Both the position numbers and the translations under genes were made by a program. From contig JAGTXO010000008.1 of assembly GCA_019448385.1 (NCBI GenBank), positions 434,001 through 498,000 of the forward strand: DNA of 64,000 nucleotides, written 5' to 3'. Positions 21,591 through 34,020 of the stretch are shown one piece after another (position 1 is the first letter of the stretch; each line of letters begins with the position of its first letter). Origin of the DNA: Diacronema lutheri. Lineage: Eukaryota > Haptophyta > Pavlovophyceae > Pavlovales > Pavlovaceae. A model generated the notes under the pieces. That model saw nothing but the letters and a program-made list of their open reading frames with translations. It searched no databases and was not told the origin of the DNA.

Positions 21591-24500
21591 CGCGTGCGCG
21601 CCGTCGCGCCGCCGGCGGCGCGCGCGCTCGGCGCAGCGGGCTCGTCCACGCGCGCGCGCTCGACGCCGCGCGCGCGGGGAACGCTCGGCGCGCGCGCGCC
21701 CGCGGCGTCGCGCGCGCTCGCGGCGGCACCCGCCGCGGCGCGCTTGCCCGCGGCGCCCGACTCGCCGTGCGCGCGAAGCGGCGCCGACGCCAATGCCGAC
21801 GCCGCGCCCGCGCCGCCGCTGCCGCTGCCCGATACGCCCGCGCGCCGCTTCTGCTCGTCGCGCGTCTTGCGGAACTGGGCGACGAGGTCGCTGCTCACGT
21901 TGGCCTCAGGCTCCCACGTGTCGGCGCTCTCGTCGTAGCCCCGCCACCTGATCCGGAACTGGAACGTCACCTTCTTGCCCGCCTTGCGGCGCTCGTCGAC
22001 GACCGCCTCGACCTCGTACGTGCGCGCCTCCTCGTCGACGCTCGCGCCCGCCGCGCTCGCGCCCGTGTCCGGCCACCCAGCGACCGTGCCGCCCAGCCTC
22101 TCGGCGGCCGCGCGCAGCTGCCGCTCGCGCTGGGCGGCCGCGGCGCCTCGCGCGACCAGCGCGGGCAGCATGCCCGCGCCGCCCGCGAGGCCGTGCGCGC
22201 CGACGCTGGCGGTCATCAGCGCGTCGAGGCACGCGAACGTTGCGAGCGCACGCGCGCCATCGTCGCCGCCGCGCGGCTGCGAGCGCACGACGGGCGATGG
22301 CCGCGGCTCCCCCTCGGCCGCGAGCAGCGGCCAGATCGCACTGGCCAGCGCGACGGCATGCGCGCCGACCGCGACGGCCACGTCCGCGTCGAGCGGCGCA
22401 AAGTCGTAGCGCACGAGCGCGGCCGGGCGCGAGTCGTCCGTCGGCCGGTCGGCGACGAGCAGCCCGACCGGGCGCGGCGGCTCGCCGGACGGCGCGGCGA
22501 CGGGCACGCAGAGGAGCACGACGAGCAGGCGCGGCGTGCCGCCGAGCAGCGCGCGCGCGGCATCCGCCCCGTCGGCTCCGCCGCGCGCGGCCGCGGCGAG
22601 CAGCTCGGCCGCGCGCGTCGGGCCCAGCGCCGTGCGCGCGTCCTTGCGCGCGCGTGCGCGGGCCGTGTACGCGGCGCAGGCGTCGTCGAGCACCGCCGCG
22701 CTGGGCGCGGTGCCAGTCGTCGCCCACGCGCGCAGCGCGTCGCGCACCCGCGTGACGATCGCCTGGTCGACCGCCGCCTCGCCGGCAGCGTGCGCCGGCG
22801 CGCACGCCGGCGGTGCGGCGGCAGGCGCGAGCGCGGGCGCGCCGTCGGCGCCGTCAACGCCGACGGCGCCGTCGGCGCGCCGCCACGCGAGCTTCGCCTC
22901 GATCTGCTGCCGGACGGCGTGGCAGTGCCGGTCGATGCCGCGCGCGTCGTCGAGCGCGGCCAGCGCGTCCTCAGCGGCGGGACGGCCGCTCGCGTCCGCG
23001 ACGGCCTGCAGGCAGAGCAGCGCGGCCGCACGCGCGTTGCACGCGCTCTGCGGCTCGGGCGCGAGCGCAAGCTCGAGCTCGAGCGGCGACGCGCCTCGCG
23101 CCGCGGCGATCGCGTCCATCAGCACGTCCAACCGCTGCACCAGCGCCCTGTGCGCGTCGCGCGGCGCGCCCGTCGACGGCGCGCGCGAGCGCGTCGCCAC
23201 GAGCCCGAGCGCGCGCGCCGGCGCGCCCGCCGGCGTGTGCAGCACGAGCAGCGCCGCGCCCGCCAAGCTCGCGTTGCGCGTGACGAGCGCGAAGATGCGC
23301 GTCGCCTCGTGCGCGCCCACCGACGCCCAGATCGCAGCGCGATCGGCGTCCGTCTGCGCGTCGCACAGGTCGCGCACGTCGTCCGGCGCGAGCAGCGCGC
23401 CGCCGCCGGCGGAGCGCGCGACGATCGCCCGCGCCTCCGCCACGAAGACGGCCTGCGGCAGGTCGGCGTGGCGCGCGTCGACGATGGCGCGCGTCGCGTG
23501 CACGCCGAGCTCCACGCCGCGGTAGAAGGCGCGCGCGTTGGCCGCGCGCGCGTGCGCCGGCCGTCCGTCCGCGTTGCGCCTCGCGCGCGCCTGCTTGCTC
23601 GTGCGCGCGAGGCCGTCGCGTGGCGGTGGCGGCAGCGTGGCGAGGAAGCGCGCGGCGGGCGGCGGCGCGCGCACGCCGCGCTGCCGCCGTGCGATGGCCG
23701 CGAGCCGCCGGCCCGCCGCGCTGCCGCCCGCGCCGACGTGCTGCCGGCGGCCGAGCGCCGCCGGTGGCGGCGGCGGCGGCGGCGCGGCGGCGGGCGGCGG
23801 CGCGACGGCGGGCGGCGGCGCGGCGGCGGGCGGCGGCGCGGCGGTGGGCGGCGGCGCGGCGGCGGGCGGCGGCGCGGCGGCGGGCGGCAGCGGCGGCGGC
23901 GCGGCGGCGACGGCAGCACCAGTCGGCTTGTCCGCCCACGCACCCGAGACTCTGTCCCAGACCTTGCCCCATGGCGCGCGCCCACGCGGCCGCGCGAACT
24001 GCCCCGGCTCGAGCGCCTGGCCGCGCTTGGCGGCGGCGGCGGCGGCAGGGGGCGGGCGGCCGGCGCGCCAGTCGAAGACAGGTGCAACCGTGGCGGCAGG
24101 CGCCGAGTGCCGCGCGTCGGTCACAGAGCGCGTGGTGCGCGCGGCGACCGTGGCACGCCTGGCGGGCGGGCGGTGAGCAGCGCCCGCCGGCGCGCCGGCG
24201 GGCGCGGCCGCCTCGAGCCCGGCGGAGGCGCCGCGCTTGCGCTTGCGCGTGCCGCCGCGCGTGCGCCTGCGCGCGCGCCCGCCGCGCGCCCGTTCGGCCT
24301 GCGCGTCGCCAGCCGCGTCGCCGGCCGCGTCGCCGCGCCGCACGTAGACGACCGCGAACGCCTCCTCGCCGGTCCCGTCGACGCCGCCGCGCGCGCGGCG
24401 CAGGACCGACCGCCACTGCAGCCGCCGCGCGCGGCCGGGCTCGCACGCAAACCAGCGCCCACCGCGCCTGACGACGGCCACAAAGTCGTCGTCGCGCCGC

Positions 24501-25214
24501 CCGCGCCGGCGCGTGCGCAGCAGCACGCACTGCACGTCGAGCCAGCCCTCGTGCCAGTCGGCCGTGCTGGGGGCGACGCGAATCGACTGCGGGAGCTCGA
24601 CGCCAAAGCCGGCGAGCCGCACGATGTGCGCGACGATGACGCTCGAAATGGCGGGGGCGCTCGACGGGTCGCCCGCTGCAGCGAGCACCGCCCCGCCCCA
24701 GTGCTCACGCGTGACGCAATCCGCGTCCTCGACGTGCACGTGCGCCACGCTCGCGCCGAGCTGGTGCAGCAACGCGCAGATGTCGGCGTCGACCGTCCTC
24801 TCCTCCTCGGCCGCCTCGGCCGTGCCGCGGGCGGCGGCGTCGCCTGCCGGCTGCCCGAGGTACGCGATCGCCCGCTCGACGGCCGCGCGCTCCGCACGCG
24901 CTGCGCTGTCGATCGCCGCATTGCCGACGGGCGCGCGCAGCGCCGCGATCGCGTCTTGCAACGCCGTCGCGTCGCCCGTCGCCGCCGTCGCCGCCACCGC
25001 CGCCGCGCTCGCGGTGCCGTGCGCGACGGCGTGCAGCGCGGCGGCGCGCGCGGCGGGGATGCGCCCGTCCAGCGCGAGCACGAGCGGCGGCCCGGCCGGC
25101 GTCTGCTGCCGCCGGTGCCGCCGGCTCGCAGCCGGGTGGTCGGCGCGCGCGCGCTCGAGCCGCGCGCGCCGCTCGACGACGCGCGCCCAGAAGGCCTGCA
25201 CCCTCGGCTGCGCG
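21591..25214 (-). CDS. Chromodomain and protease-like modules, open into Fanzor
   Basis: One open frame of about 1,200 residues running into the Fanzor. A chromodomain lies at about 21,870-22,030, with YEVEAVVDERRK, FRIRWRGYDESADTWEPE and DLVAQF. Such domains bind methylated histone tails and steer transposon insertion in other elements. Upstream are two stretches built like C48 protease folds but apparently inactive: one ends SQPRGGDDGARALATFACLD (about 22,210-22,600), the other ends PEPQSACNARAAALLC (about 23,000-23,400). Between them are Pro/Ala linkers, including seven APPP-type repeats (about 23,760-23,900). Near 24,330-24,800 is a segment with DFVAVVRRGGRWFACEP, faintly like a Josephin or Ulp1 core. 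The frame probably belongs to the same transcript as the YqaJ and C48 region upstream. The functions are inferred. Confidence 0.7.
23760..23905. repeat. 18-bp tandem repeat coding APPPAA
   Basis: About seven tandem units of a GGCGGGCGGCGGCGCGGC type, in frame, giving a Pro/Ala linker on the minus strand. Confidence 0.85.
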
Positions 25215-25730
25215 AATGCAAGCCGACGCCGCGCGTCACGACGTGCACGACGATCCGGTCCTCGTGCCTGAGGTACTGCACGTAGAGCGCTTTGCGCACG
25301 CCGAGGACGTGCATGCCGAGCTGCAGCTGATCGCGGTGCGGCTGCGGCGGCCCGTCCTCGTGCGCCTTGGCGTCCGCCTTGGTGAGCGTCTTCACCTCGA
25401 CGAGGACCTGCTCGTTGTCTTCGGGGAGGATGGCGAGCCCGTCCGGCGAGAAGGCGAACGGCGCGCTCTTGTCGTGCGGGTCCGCACGCACCATCGGCAG
25501 GTTGCACACGACGGTGATGCCGTACGCGGCCGCCAGCTTGCGCAGCGCGACGGCCTCGCCGAGGATGCCCGCGGTCGTCGCCTTGGTCCGCACCTCGCGC
25601 CGCCGCCGGTGCACGTACTCGTCGGTGAGCGTCTCGTGCGCGACGCCGGCGTTGTCGTTCACGACGTCGCCAACCTTGCTGCCCGTGACCTCCTCCCATC
25701 GCTCGTCGTGCCAGCGCGGGCTGCGCTGCG
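25215..25730 (-). CDS. YqaJ / lambda-exonuclease-type nuclease domain
   Basis: A PD-(D/E)XK nuclease of the YqaJ viral recombinase family, part of the giant minus-strand coding region. The motifs, in order, are the entry helix RSPRWHDERWEEVTGSKVG, FAFSPDGLAIL (catalytic Asp, about 25,450), LVEVKTL (catalytic Glu and Lys, about 25,410) and HRDQLQLGMHVLG (about 25,300-25,337). The core residues are all present. In phages and giant viruses such enzymes resect duplex ends for single-strand annealing. In large eukaryotic elements they appear beside helicases. The protein frame changes between this domain and the downstream chromodomain region. The domain boundary on the upstream side is a low-complexity linker. 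Confidence 0.85.
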
Positions 25731-28700
25731 CGGGCGCGCCCGCGCCGACGGCGTCGAGCACGCGGCGCAGCGCTGTGCCGTCGGGCGCAGCAGGCACGCG
25801 CGCGCGGTCCTGGGCCTCGCGAGCGTCGAGGACGCAGCCCGTAGTGGAATCTTGGGGTAGGTCGAGCTTGCTCGCCTCGCCGTAGCGGCTCTCCAGCTGG
25901 CGCGGTGCGTCGGCAGGGCCGCCGTCCGTGCGCGCACCCGACGCGCCCGCCAGTGCACGGGGCGCAGCGTCCGAGGCGCCCGCCGCGCCCGCGCCGCCGC
26001 CAATCGCGCCAGCGCACGCGCGCGCCGCGACCTGCGGACGGCCAGCCGCAGGGACCTCGTCCGCTCGGCCGGCCGCTGCGTCGGCCGTCCGCTTGGCCAC
26101 CTCGCGCACGTCTCCGAGCGCGAGCGTGGCTGGCGCCGTCGAGCTCCCGTGGCGTTTGTTCCAAAACTCGAGCAGCCCGCCAAGGAAGGGCGTGCCCGTC
26201 GGGCGGTCCTCGGGCACCTCCGCCAGGATCGCGTCGACGCGCAGCGCGGCCGCCACATCGCAAAACGCGCGCGCGGCGCGCGCCATCCGCTCGGCGCGCG
26301 CGCCGCCGTCGTCCGCCGCGCGGCGGATGGCGTGGCTCACGTGCGCGACGCGGAGCGAGACGACGGCGTGCGCCGGCGCGTCGGCGCCCGTGCCGAGCGT
26401 GTGCCGCCGGATGGCCAGCTGCCCATCGCCCATGCGCGGCGGGAGCGACGCGCACGCCGCGACGGTCGTCTTGCCGGCCGCGCTGTCGCACAGCCAGCTC
26501 GCCTCGCCGCCGCCCGCAAACTCAAAGGTCGCGAAGCCCTCGCGGCCGAAAAGCGCGACGAAGTGGTCGAGCACCGCCTTGTTGATCGCGCGCGCCGCCG
26601 GCCGCGTCGATGCGCCGCGGGCAGCGCCACCCGCCGCGCCGCGCGCATCGCTGCACGTCGCAGGGCAGGTGCAGCCGGACGCGCGCACGCCGTCCGACCG
26701 CGTCCGCGGCAGCTCGAGCTCGCGCACCTTGGGGCAGAACCAGAGCGGGTTGGACGCCTCGAGGCACAGCACGACGAGCCGCCCGTCCGTGCCGGCCAGC
26801 GCGCGCGCGTCGCGCAGCAGCTCGACGGCGAGCTCGGACGTCGCCGCGTGCACCGCCGGCTCGCCCGTCGCGCGGTCGGGCGGGAAGAGGCCGCCGCCGA
26901 CGAGCGGGCTGGGGCAGCGGCCGAGCATCACGAGCAGCGGCGGCGGCGGCGTCTGCGGCGCCTGCTGCCCGACCGCAGCCGCCGTCAGCCCGGCCAGGTC
27001 GGAGCTCGTGCGGAGGGCCTTGAGCGCGACGCGCGAGCCGGTGCCCGCCTGCTCGGAAAACGTGGCGAGCATGGCGCACGTGCTCGCCCTCGCGCCGCAC
27101 TGCCAGCTGACGCGCGCGAGGAGGCCTTCCAGCGTGTCGTTTTCGCGCGGCCGCGTGACCGCGTCGAGCGCCGCCGGGCCGAGCTGGAGGCTGCCGGGCG
27201 TGACGCACAGCACCGCCTCGTGGTAGGCGCGCAGCAGCTCCCTCGGCAGCTGCTCGGCGGGCGTCGCCGCCTGCCCGCCCACCCACCGTGCACCGTGGCC
27301 GCCGTCGCCCGCGCCCGCGAGCCGGACCGCCGGCCCGCCCGTGATCGCCGAGGTCGGTGGCGTGCCGAGCGCGTCGACGAGCGCGCGCACGGGCGCGACA
27401 CGCCTGCGCGCAGCGTCCGCGCCGACGGCGAGCGCGGCGATCTGAGCGCCCTCCCATGCGCGCTCCCTCGCGTCGTCCCGCGCGGCCGCCGGCGCGGCGC
27501 CCGGCCGCGCGCCGTGCGGCACCGCGCACGCCGCCGCGACGACCTCCGCGCGCGCGCCGGCGGCGTCGGGCGCGTGCAGCTGCGCGAGCGCGCCAAAGAG
27601 CGCGGCGGCCGAGCGGTAGCGGCCGTGCGCCGCGACGAGCGCGTAGAGCACGCGCAGCGCGGCCACGCCCGCCTGGTCGGGCGCGTCGCCAGCGATTTGC
27701 TCGACCTCCCACGTGCGCGTGGGCGGCGGGCTGCCGTCAGCCGGGTCCGGACGCAGCGCCCACGCGCGCTCGACGATCGCGTTGAACACGCCGTGCGCGG
27801 CGCCCTCGTCAAACTCGGCGGCGCCCGCCGCGTGCGCGCACCACCCGTGCACGCGCGACGTGGGCGCGTCCACGGCGCGCTGCACGACGAGCACCGCCGG
27901 CCGGTCGACGCAGCCGAGGCTCACCGCCGCGTGCTTGCCCTCGAGCAGCGCCGCCGCCGCAGCCTCGACCAAGGCGTCATCAGGCGCGTCGCCGACGACG
28001 ACGGCACAGCCGTCGCCGTACTCGGCCTGCATCGCGGCGACGCACGACGCGACAAAGTCGCCGCCCGCGGCCGCCGCGTGTCGCGCCGCCAGCATCCGGC
28101 GCGCGATGGCAAGCCAGACGTACTCGGCCGGCGCGCGCGCGGCGCGCGCGCGAGGCGCGCCGGCCGCGCCGCGTGCGCCCGCGCGTGCGCCTCCAGCGGC
28201 CGCAACGGCCGAGGCGGCTGGAGCGGCGGTGAGCGTGCGCCGCGCGCGCTTCGCCGGCCGCGTGATGGGCGATGCACCCGCCGTCGCACCGCCCGCAGCA
28301 GCCGGTGCGGCCGCCACAGCGCCCGCCGCGACGCCACTCGTCACGACGCCCGTGGCGGGCGGCGCGGCGGCGGACGTGGCCGCCTCGACGGGCGTCGCGC
28401 AACTACCGCCAGCGGTCGCGGACGCGCCCGGCGACGCGTCGGCGAGGAGGTGGCGCAGCACGCCGCGCGCGAGCGCGACTCGCACGGCGAGCGTCAGCGC
28501 GCGCAGGCGGTCGGAAGGCGAGGCGTCGCGCTCGGCGTCGGCGGACGTGGCGGCAGCAGGCGGGGCGGCGGGCGGCGCGGCGGCGGACCGGGCGGCCGCC
28601 GGCGCAACCTCGTCGGCCTTGGCCAGCCAGACGAGCCCGGCGACTGCGAGCACGACGCTGTACGCGCCGACATCGTCACCCGCAACGCGCGCCAGCCGGG

Positions 28701-29427
28701 CGTGGGCGTCGGCCTCGGACACGGCGACGCGGAAGAGCACGTCGTCGCGGGCAGCTTGCTCGGCAAACTGACGCAGCTGCTTGGCCATCGTCACGCCGGC
28801 GACGCACGCCTCGCCCGCCTCTGCCTCGACCTGCTCGTCCTGGCCGATGGCGGACGCGCCGGCCTCGGCGCCAGCGTCGAGTGTCCGGCGGCGCTCGAGG
28901 GCAAAGCCACGCACACAGACGCTCTGGAGGCCGCCGATCGCGTTCGCCTTCTCGTGCAGCGCGCACGACAGCTCGACCACCGAGTCCACGCGCCTCGCGG
29001 CGGCGCCCCCCCGCTCGCCGCGCGTGGCCGCGCGCACGACGAACACCGTGAATTGCGCGCGCTTCGCCGCGCGCGCCGACGCGCACGCGTGCTTCAGGAG
29101 CCGGCAAAGCGCGGGCCTTTGCGCCGCTGCGCCCCGCGTGCACAGCAGCAGTTGGCCGCGCTCGTCGCCCAGCTCCTGCTCGACGGCGGCCTCGAGCGCG
29201 TCGTCCGTCAAATCGCCGTGCTCCGTCGAGGCGAGCGCGCGCGCAGCCGCGAGCGCCAGCTCGCCTGCGCCCGCGCGCCGCCGGCGGCGCGCACCGGCGG
29301 GCGCGTGCGGCGCCGACGCGTGTGACGACGCCGCCGCGTCCGCGCGCGCACACGCGGCGCGCAACGCCTCACGCGCCGAGGCGGCCGCGCGCGCCCTGGG
29401 CGCGAGCTTCAAGAACGTGCGCGCGGC

Positions 29428-29500
<73 letters not shown>

Positions 29501-32500
29501 TCGCCCGCGTCGCCGGCCGGCGGCGGCGGTGGCGGCGGTGGCGGCGCGGCCACGGCGGCGGCAGCAGCGGCGGCGGCGGCGGTGGCGGCGGCGGCGGCGC
29601 CCAGCGCGGGCGGCGGCGGCGTGGCGGCGGCGGTGGCGGCGGCGGTGACGCCAGCGGCGGCCTTGGCGCCGCGCGTCTGCGGCGGCGTTTCGGCGCCATC
29701 GGGGCTGCCCCCGCCGCGCACCGCGCTCGTGACCGCGCAGACGCCGCCCGGCGCACGATCGCCGGCCGCGCCGGTCAGCGCGACGCGGAGGCGCTCGCCG
29801 ACAGCGTACATGTCCGCCACGCTGAACGTGCGCGGCGCGGACGAGCAGCCCGCCGCGGCGAGCGCGTCGTTGAGCGCGCCCACTATCGCGAGGCCGCACG
29901 TCGCGCCACGCTGCGCCGCCTCGTTGAGCAGCAGCGCGCGGCGCACGCGCGAAATGTCGAGACCCGCCGCGTGCAGCGTGGCAGTTATCGCCTTGGCGAG
30001 CATGAGCGCCTGCCTGCAGGGCGACGCGAGCGTGTCGACGAGCACCGCGTCGTAGCGATGCTCGCCCGCGCGCGCGACGCGCACAAGGCGCAACGCGGTG
30101 AAATGGCCGGAGGCGAGCTGCGCGCCGTCGTCACCGCCCGCGCCGCCGCGCTCGTCCGACGGGCTCCACACGCCGATGACAGCCTGCGTTGTCGCCTCGC
30201 TGCGCAGGCGGTGCAGCAGCGCGGCGCGCTCGGCGTCGTCCTGAAACACCGCGGGTTGCGCGGCGAGCGGCACGTGGCAGACATGCCCGCCGCCGGCCTG
30301 CCCGTGCACGCGCAGCACGACCTCGCAGCACGCGTCGACGGTTGAGGCGAGCATGTCGCCGCTGGCGATGCGCTCCACCTCTGCCTGCGGGAGGCCGGCG
30401 CTCGCGGCGGCGGCGGCCAGCCGGCGCGCAGCCGCGTCGCCCGCCCACGCAAGCAGCGCCGAGTTGGCGGGTTGGAGGGGAAGCTCAAGGGCGGCTGGTT
30501 CGGTGGCGGTAGCCTCGTTGGCAACGGGCACGTTGGCGGTGCGCGCGTTGGCGGCGGGCGCGGCGGCGATGGCTGGTGGGGCGGAAGACGCGCCCGCGGC
30601 GGCAGGCGCGGACGCGGCAGCGGCAGCGGCTAGTGGGGCGGGGAAAACGCCGTCGGTGGCAGGCGCGGAGGCGAATGCAGGAGCAACTAGTGGGGCGGGA
30701 AAATCGGCGGCAGGCGCGAAGGCGGATGCAGCAGCGGCTAGTGCGGCGGGGAAAACACCGTCGGCGGCAGGCGCGAAGGCGGATGCAGGAGCGCCCAGCG
30801 GGGCGCAGAAAACACCGTCGGCGGCAGGCGCGAAGGCGACAGCAGCAGCGGCCAGTGGAGCGGAGGCGCAGGGCCACGCGCGCGCCAGCCGTGCAAGCCC
30901 AAGCCGCGCGCGAGCGACGCACGCGCCGATGGCCGAGGCGGCGGCGCAGGCCACGACGTGGCCTGGCACCGGTGTGGCCAGCCGCTCGCGGGTGTGCACG
31001 TCGAGCCGCGCCCCACGCCAAGAGCGGCGGCGCGCTGAACGGAGGCGCGCGACCCCGATCGATCCGCCCGCGCACGCGCGCGCCGGCTCAGTGTGGCCAA
31101 CGCGCGCCGCTATGCAAGGCGCGCGCGCGATAACGGCGGCTGTCGGCCGTGGCGTGCGCGTGGCGGCGCCGCGGCGACGGGCGCGGCACACGAGCCGCTC
31201 GGGCGCGCCGCCGCCGCGCGGCACGATGTCGAGCAGCACGGTCACGCCGCGCGCGCGCGCGACCGCCGTGCACGCGAGCCGCACGGGCAGCGGCGGCCCG
31301 TCCGGGCGCGCGAGCGCCGCCACCTCGGCGTCGGTGAGGCTGTGCAGCTCGCGGCGCGCGCGCGCGAACGCGGCGATGTCCGCGCGCAGCTCCGCGTCCG
31401 TGCCGAGCGCGGCGCGCGCGTGCACGGGGAGCGACGCGCGCAGCGCGTGGAGCACGCCGCCGCGCGCGCCGCGCGGCGCCGGCGCGCGCTCGCGCTCAGC
31501 GCGCGCGGCGCGCGTGAGCTCGCGCACCGCGCGCGCGAGATTGCGCCGCGCGGCCGCGACGGGAGGGCTAGGTGCGCGCGCGCGCCGGTTGTAGCGCGGC
31601 CGCGCCGAGTTGAGGGGCGGCGGACGCGGTGCGTACGCCGCGGCGCGGCCCGCGCGCCAAAAGGCCGGCGGCGGGCGCAGCTCCGTCGCGTCGACCGCGG
31701 CCGCGAGCGCGCCGAGCGCGGCGTCGCTGTCGCCCGCCGCGTCGGCCGCGTCGACGAGCACGAAGAGCGCGCCGAGCGCGCGCGACGCGGCCGCCTGCGC
31801 GGCGGTGGGGCGGGCGCAGGCAGCGACGCATGCGGCCGCCATGCCGCGCGCCGCGGCGAACACCGGTGACGTGACGGCCGCGCCGATGGCAACGGCGGCG
31901 GCGGCGACGGTGGAGGCGGTAGCGCCGGCGATGGAGGTGGCAGCGGCGGCGGCGCTTGCCATCGCGCGGCGCGCGAGACGCGAGGCGCCACCGACCGCCG
32001 CCGCCGCAGCGCGCGCTGCGCGCGCGCCGGTGGCGCGCATCGTCGCCGCGCCAGGCGCCGCCGCGCCGATGCCGCCGGCGCCCGCGCCGTCGCCCCTCTC
32101 GGCCGTGCAGGGCTCCGATGACGGGCCCGGCGTGCGCTGGCGCGTGATGCGCGCGCCGAGGCGCGCGCTCCGCGCCGCGCGGCCGGCGACGTCGAGGACG
32201 CGCCGTGCGCGCGCCGCGCAGAGGCCGCGCGCGCGCGGCGGCGCACCGACAGGCGCCGAGCGCCGCGGCGCGCACGCCGGCGCGTCGCTGTCGGGTTGCG
32301 CAGCGCGCGCGCGGGAACTCGGCGCGGCGTGTGCGGGCGGCGGGCGCGCGCCCGCGCGGCGCAGAGGCGCGAGGCGCCGGCCGCAGACGAGGCGTGTGCG
32401 CGGCCAAGACGGTGAGGGCCGCAGGGCGCCGTCGACGTCGCGCATCGGCGGGCCGCGAGCGCGCCGCGCAGCCGTGCGGCGCGCACAAGGCGCTCGGCGG

Positions 32501-34020
32501 CGCGCGCGCCGCTCGGCGCGCGCGGCGGCGCGCACGCCAGCGACGGCTGCGGCCACGCCGCGCGCCAACACGGCCGCGGCGTGCGCCATCGCACCGAGCA
32601 CGGCGCGTGGCGCGCCGAGCAAGCGCAGCAAGCGCGACGCCGTCGCGCGCGCCGGCGCACCGTGTGCAGGGGCCTCGCCAGCGCCAGCACCGACGCCGCC
32701 ATCGCCGCAGCCGCAGGTGGCGTCGCCGCCGCCGCAGGCGTCGCGACGGACGCCGCCGCCGCCGAAACAACCGCCGCACACGTCGCCGCCGACGTTGCCA
32801 CCCCAGCCGCCGTTGCGTGCGCAGGTGGCTGCGGCGCGTGCGTGCGGGAGGCGTGCCGTGCGGCGCGCATCACACGGGCTGCGCGACGCGAGCGACGCCG
32901 CCGGGGTCCCCGCTGCGCCAGGCGCGCCGTGCGCGCCAGCCTCGCCGGCCTCGCCGGTGCGCGGTCGCGCGCTCGCCTCGACGTGGCCGCCTCCGCCGCC
33001 ATCGCCGCCGTCGAACCGGGCGGCGGAGGGCTGCTGCTCGAACCGCTCGTCGGCGTCGGCCGCCACCGCCGCCTCGCGCTCCGCCGCCGCGGCGGCCGCA
33101 CGGCGCGCGTGGCGGAGCGCGCGGCCGCCGTCCGCTGCGCGGCGTGGTGGCGCGGGCGCGGCCTTCGGCGCGCGCGGCCTCTCGGCGCGCTCGCGGAGCA
33201 CGGCGAGCGGCGTGCCCGTGGCGACGCTCGTGCAGACGCGCCGCAAGGCGGCGCTTACGCACGCGTGGACGACGCGCGCCGTCCGCTTGTCGGCGGCGCG
33301 CGCGGCGCGGCGCGCGGCCTTGGCGGCGGCCTTTTTGGCGCGCCTCTGCTCCGCCTGCTCCGACAGCGCGCGCGCCTGGCGCTCGGCTGCGAGCGCGTCC
33401 TCGGGCGAAACGGTCGGCCTCGGCGGCCGCGCGCGCGCGCTGCGACGCTGCGCGCTGCGGCGGTCGGACGGCGGCTGCCGCGGCGGCGAGGACGGCGAGC
33501 GCGAGCTCGGCGTGGGCGACCAATCGCCGCTGACGGTTGCGAGCGGCGCAAACGGGTTGTCGTCCCCGCGACCCGCGGCGTGCGACAGTGCACGCGGCGT
33601 CGGGCGCCGGCCGACCGCTGGCGGGCCCCACTCGGACGGCGGCTCCGAGGGCGAGCGCGCCGTCGGCGCCGCGCGTTGCGCGGCCGGCGGCGCCTCCCGG
33701 TCCAGCGCCGCCTGCTCTCTCGCCGCGGCCTGCTCGTCACCCTCCGGCACGCCACGCGGCGCGAGCACCGCGGTGGCGCAGCGCGTCGCGTTGAGCAACG
33801 CCGCCTCCATCTGCCGCACGCTGGCCTTGGCGCACGCCACACCCTGTCTCGCCCGGCGCAGCGCCTCGTGCGCGCGGCGCACTTCCGCGTCGGCATCTTC
33901 GCGCATGCCAAAGTGCGCCTGTTGCAGCCGCAGGTCCGCAGGGCGCCCCTGCGCGCGAGGGGCACGGGCGCGGCGGCGCGCAGGTGACGGAGCTGGCGCG
34001 CCGTTCTGCGCTGCGCGCAC
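25731..34020 (-). CDS. Giant element protein: C48 protease module and linkers
   Basis: An open frame of some 2,700 residues leading into the YqaJ domain. Parts in protein order: a charged helical N-terminus (about 33,300-34,020); Ala/Arg-rich low complexity with a hydrophobic stretch (about 31,790-31,960) that could span a membrane; 19-residue repeats (about 30,580-30,860); then a C48/Ulp1-type protease module (about 29,840-30,230) with GHFTALRL, RYDAVLVDTL and AAQRGATCGLAIV giving a His-Asp-Gln-Cys set. Next are poly-Ala (about 29,425-29,500), a degenerate C48-like module (about 27,620-28,060, Val in place of Cys) and an unassigned block with LVVLCLEASNPLWFCPKV (about 26,720-26,790). Proteases of this fold process SUMO or viral polyproteins. 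Here self-processing of a polyprotein is a guess. Much of 27,270-31,121 is duplicated at 1-5,073. Confidence 0.7.
27270..31121. repeat. Segmental duplication, copy B (partner 1-5,073)
   Basis: The copy embedded in the giant minus-strand frame, which continues past both ends, so B is probably the parental position. Near-identity to copy A extends over both coding and linker parts. The minisatellite is short here (about five units at 30,580-30,860), and the GCG run at 29,425-29,510 is longer than in A. Confidence 0.95.

Noticed and set aside
24330-24800. Josephin-type deubiquitinase domain
   Set aside because: Only a short DFVAVVRRGGRWFACEP resemblance. The catalytic Cys and His order could not be established, so it is mentioned only as a faint likeness.
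20714-25285. Plus-strand open frame of about 1,500 codons
   Set aside because: Antisense to the chromodomain, YqaJ and Fanzor frames, which have real motifs. The plus frame has none.
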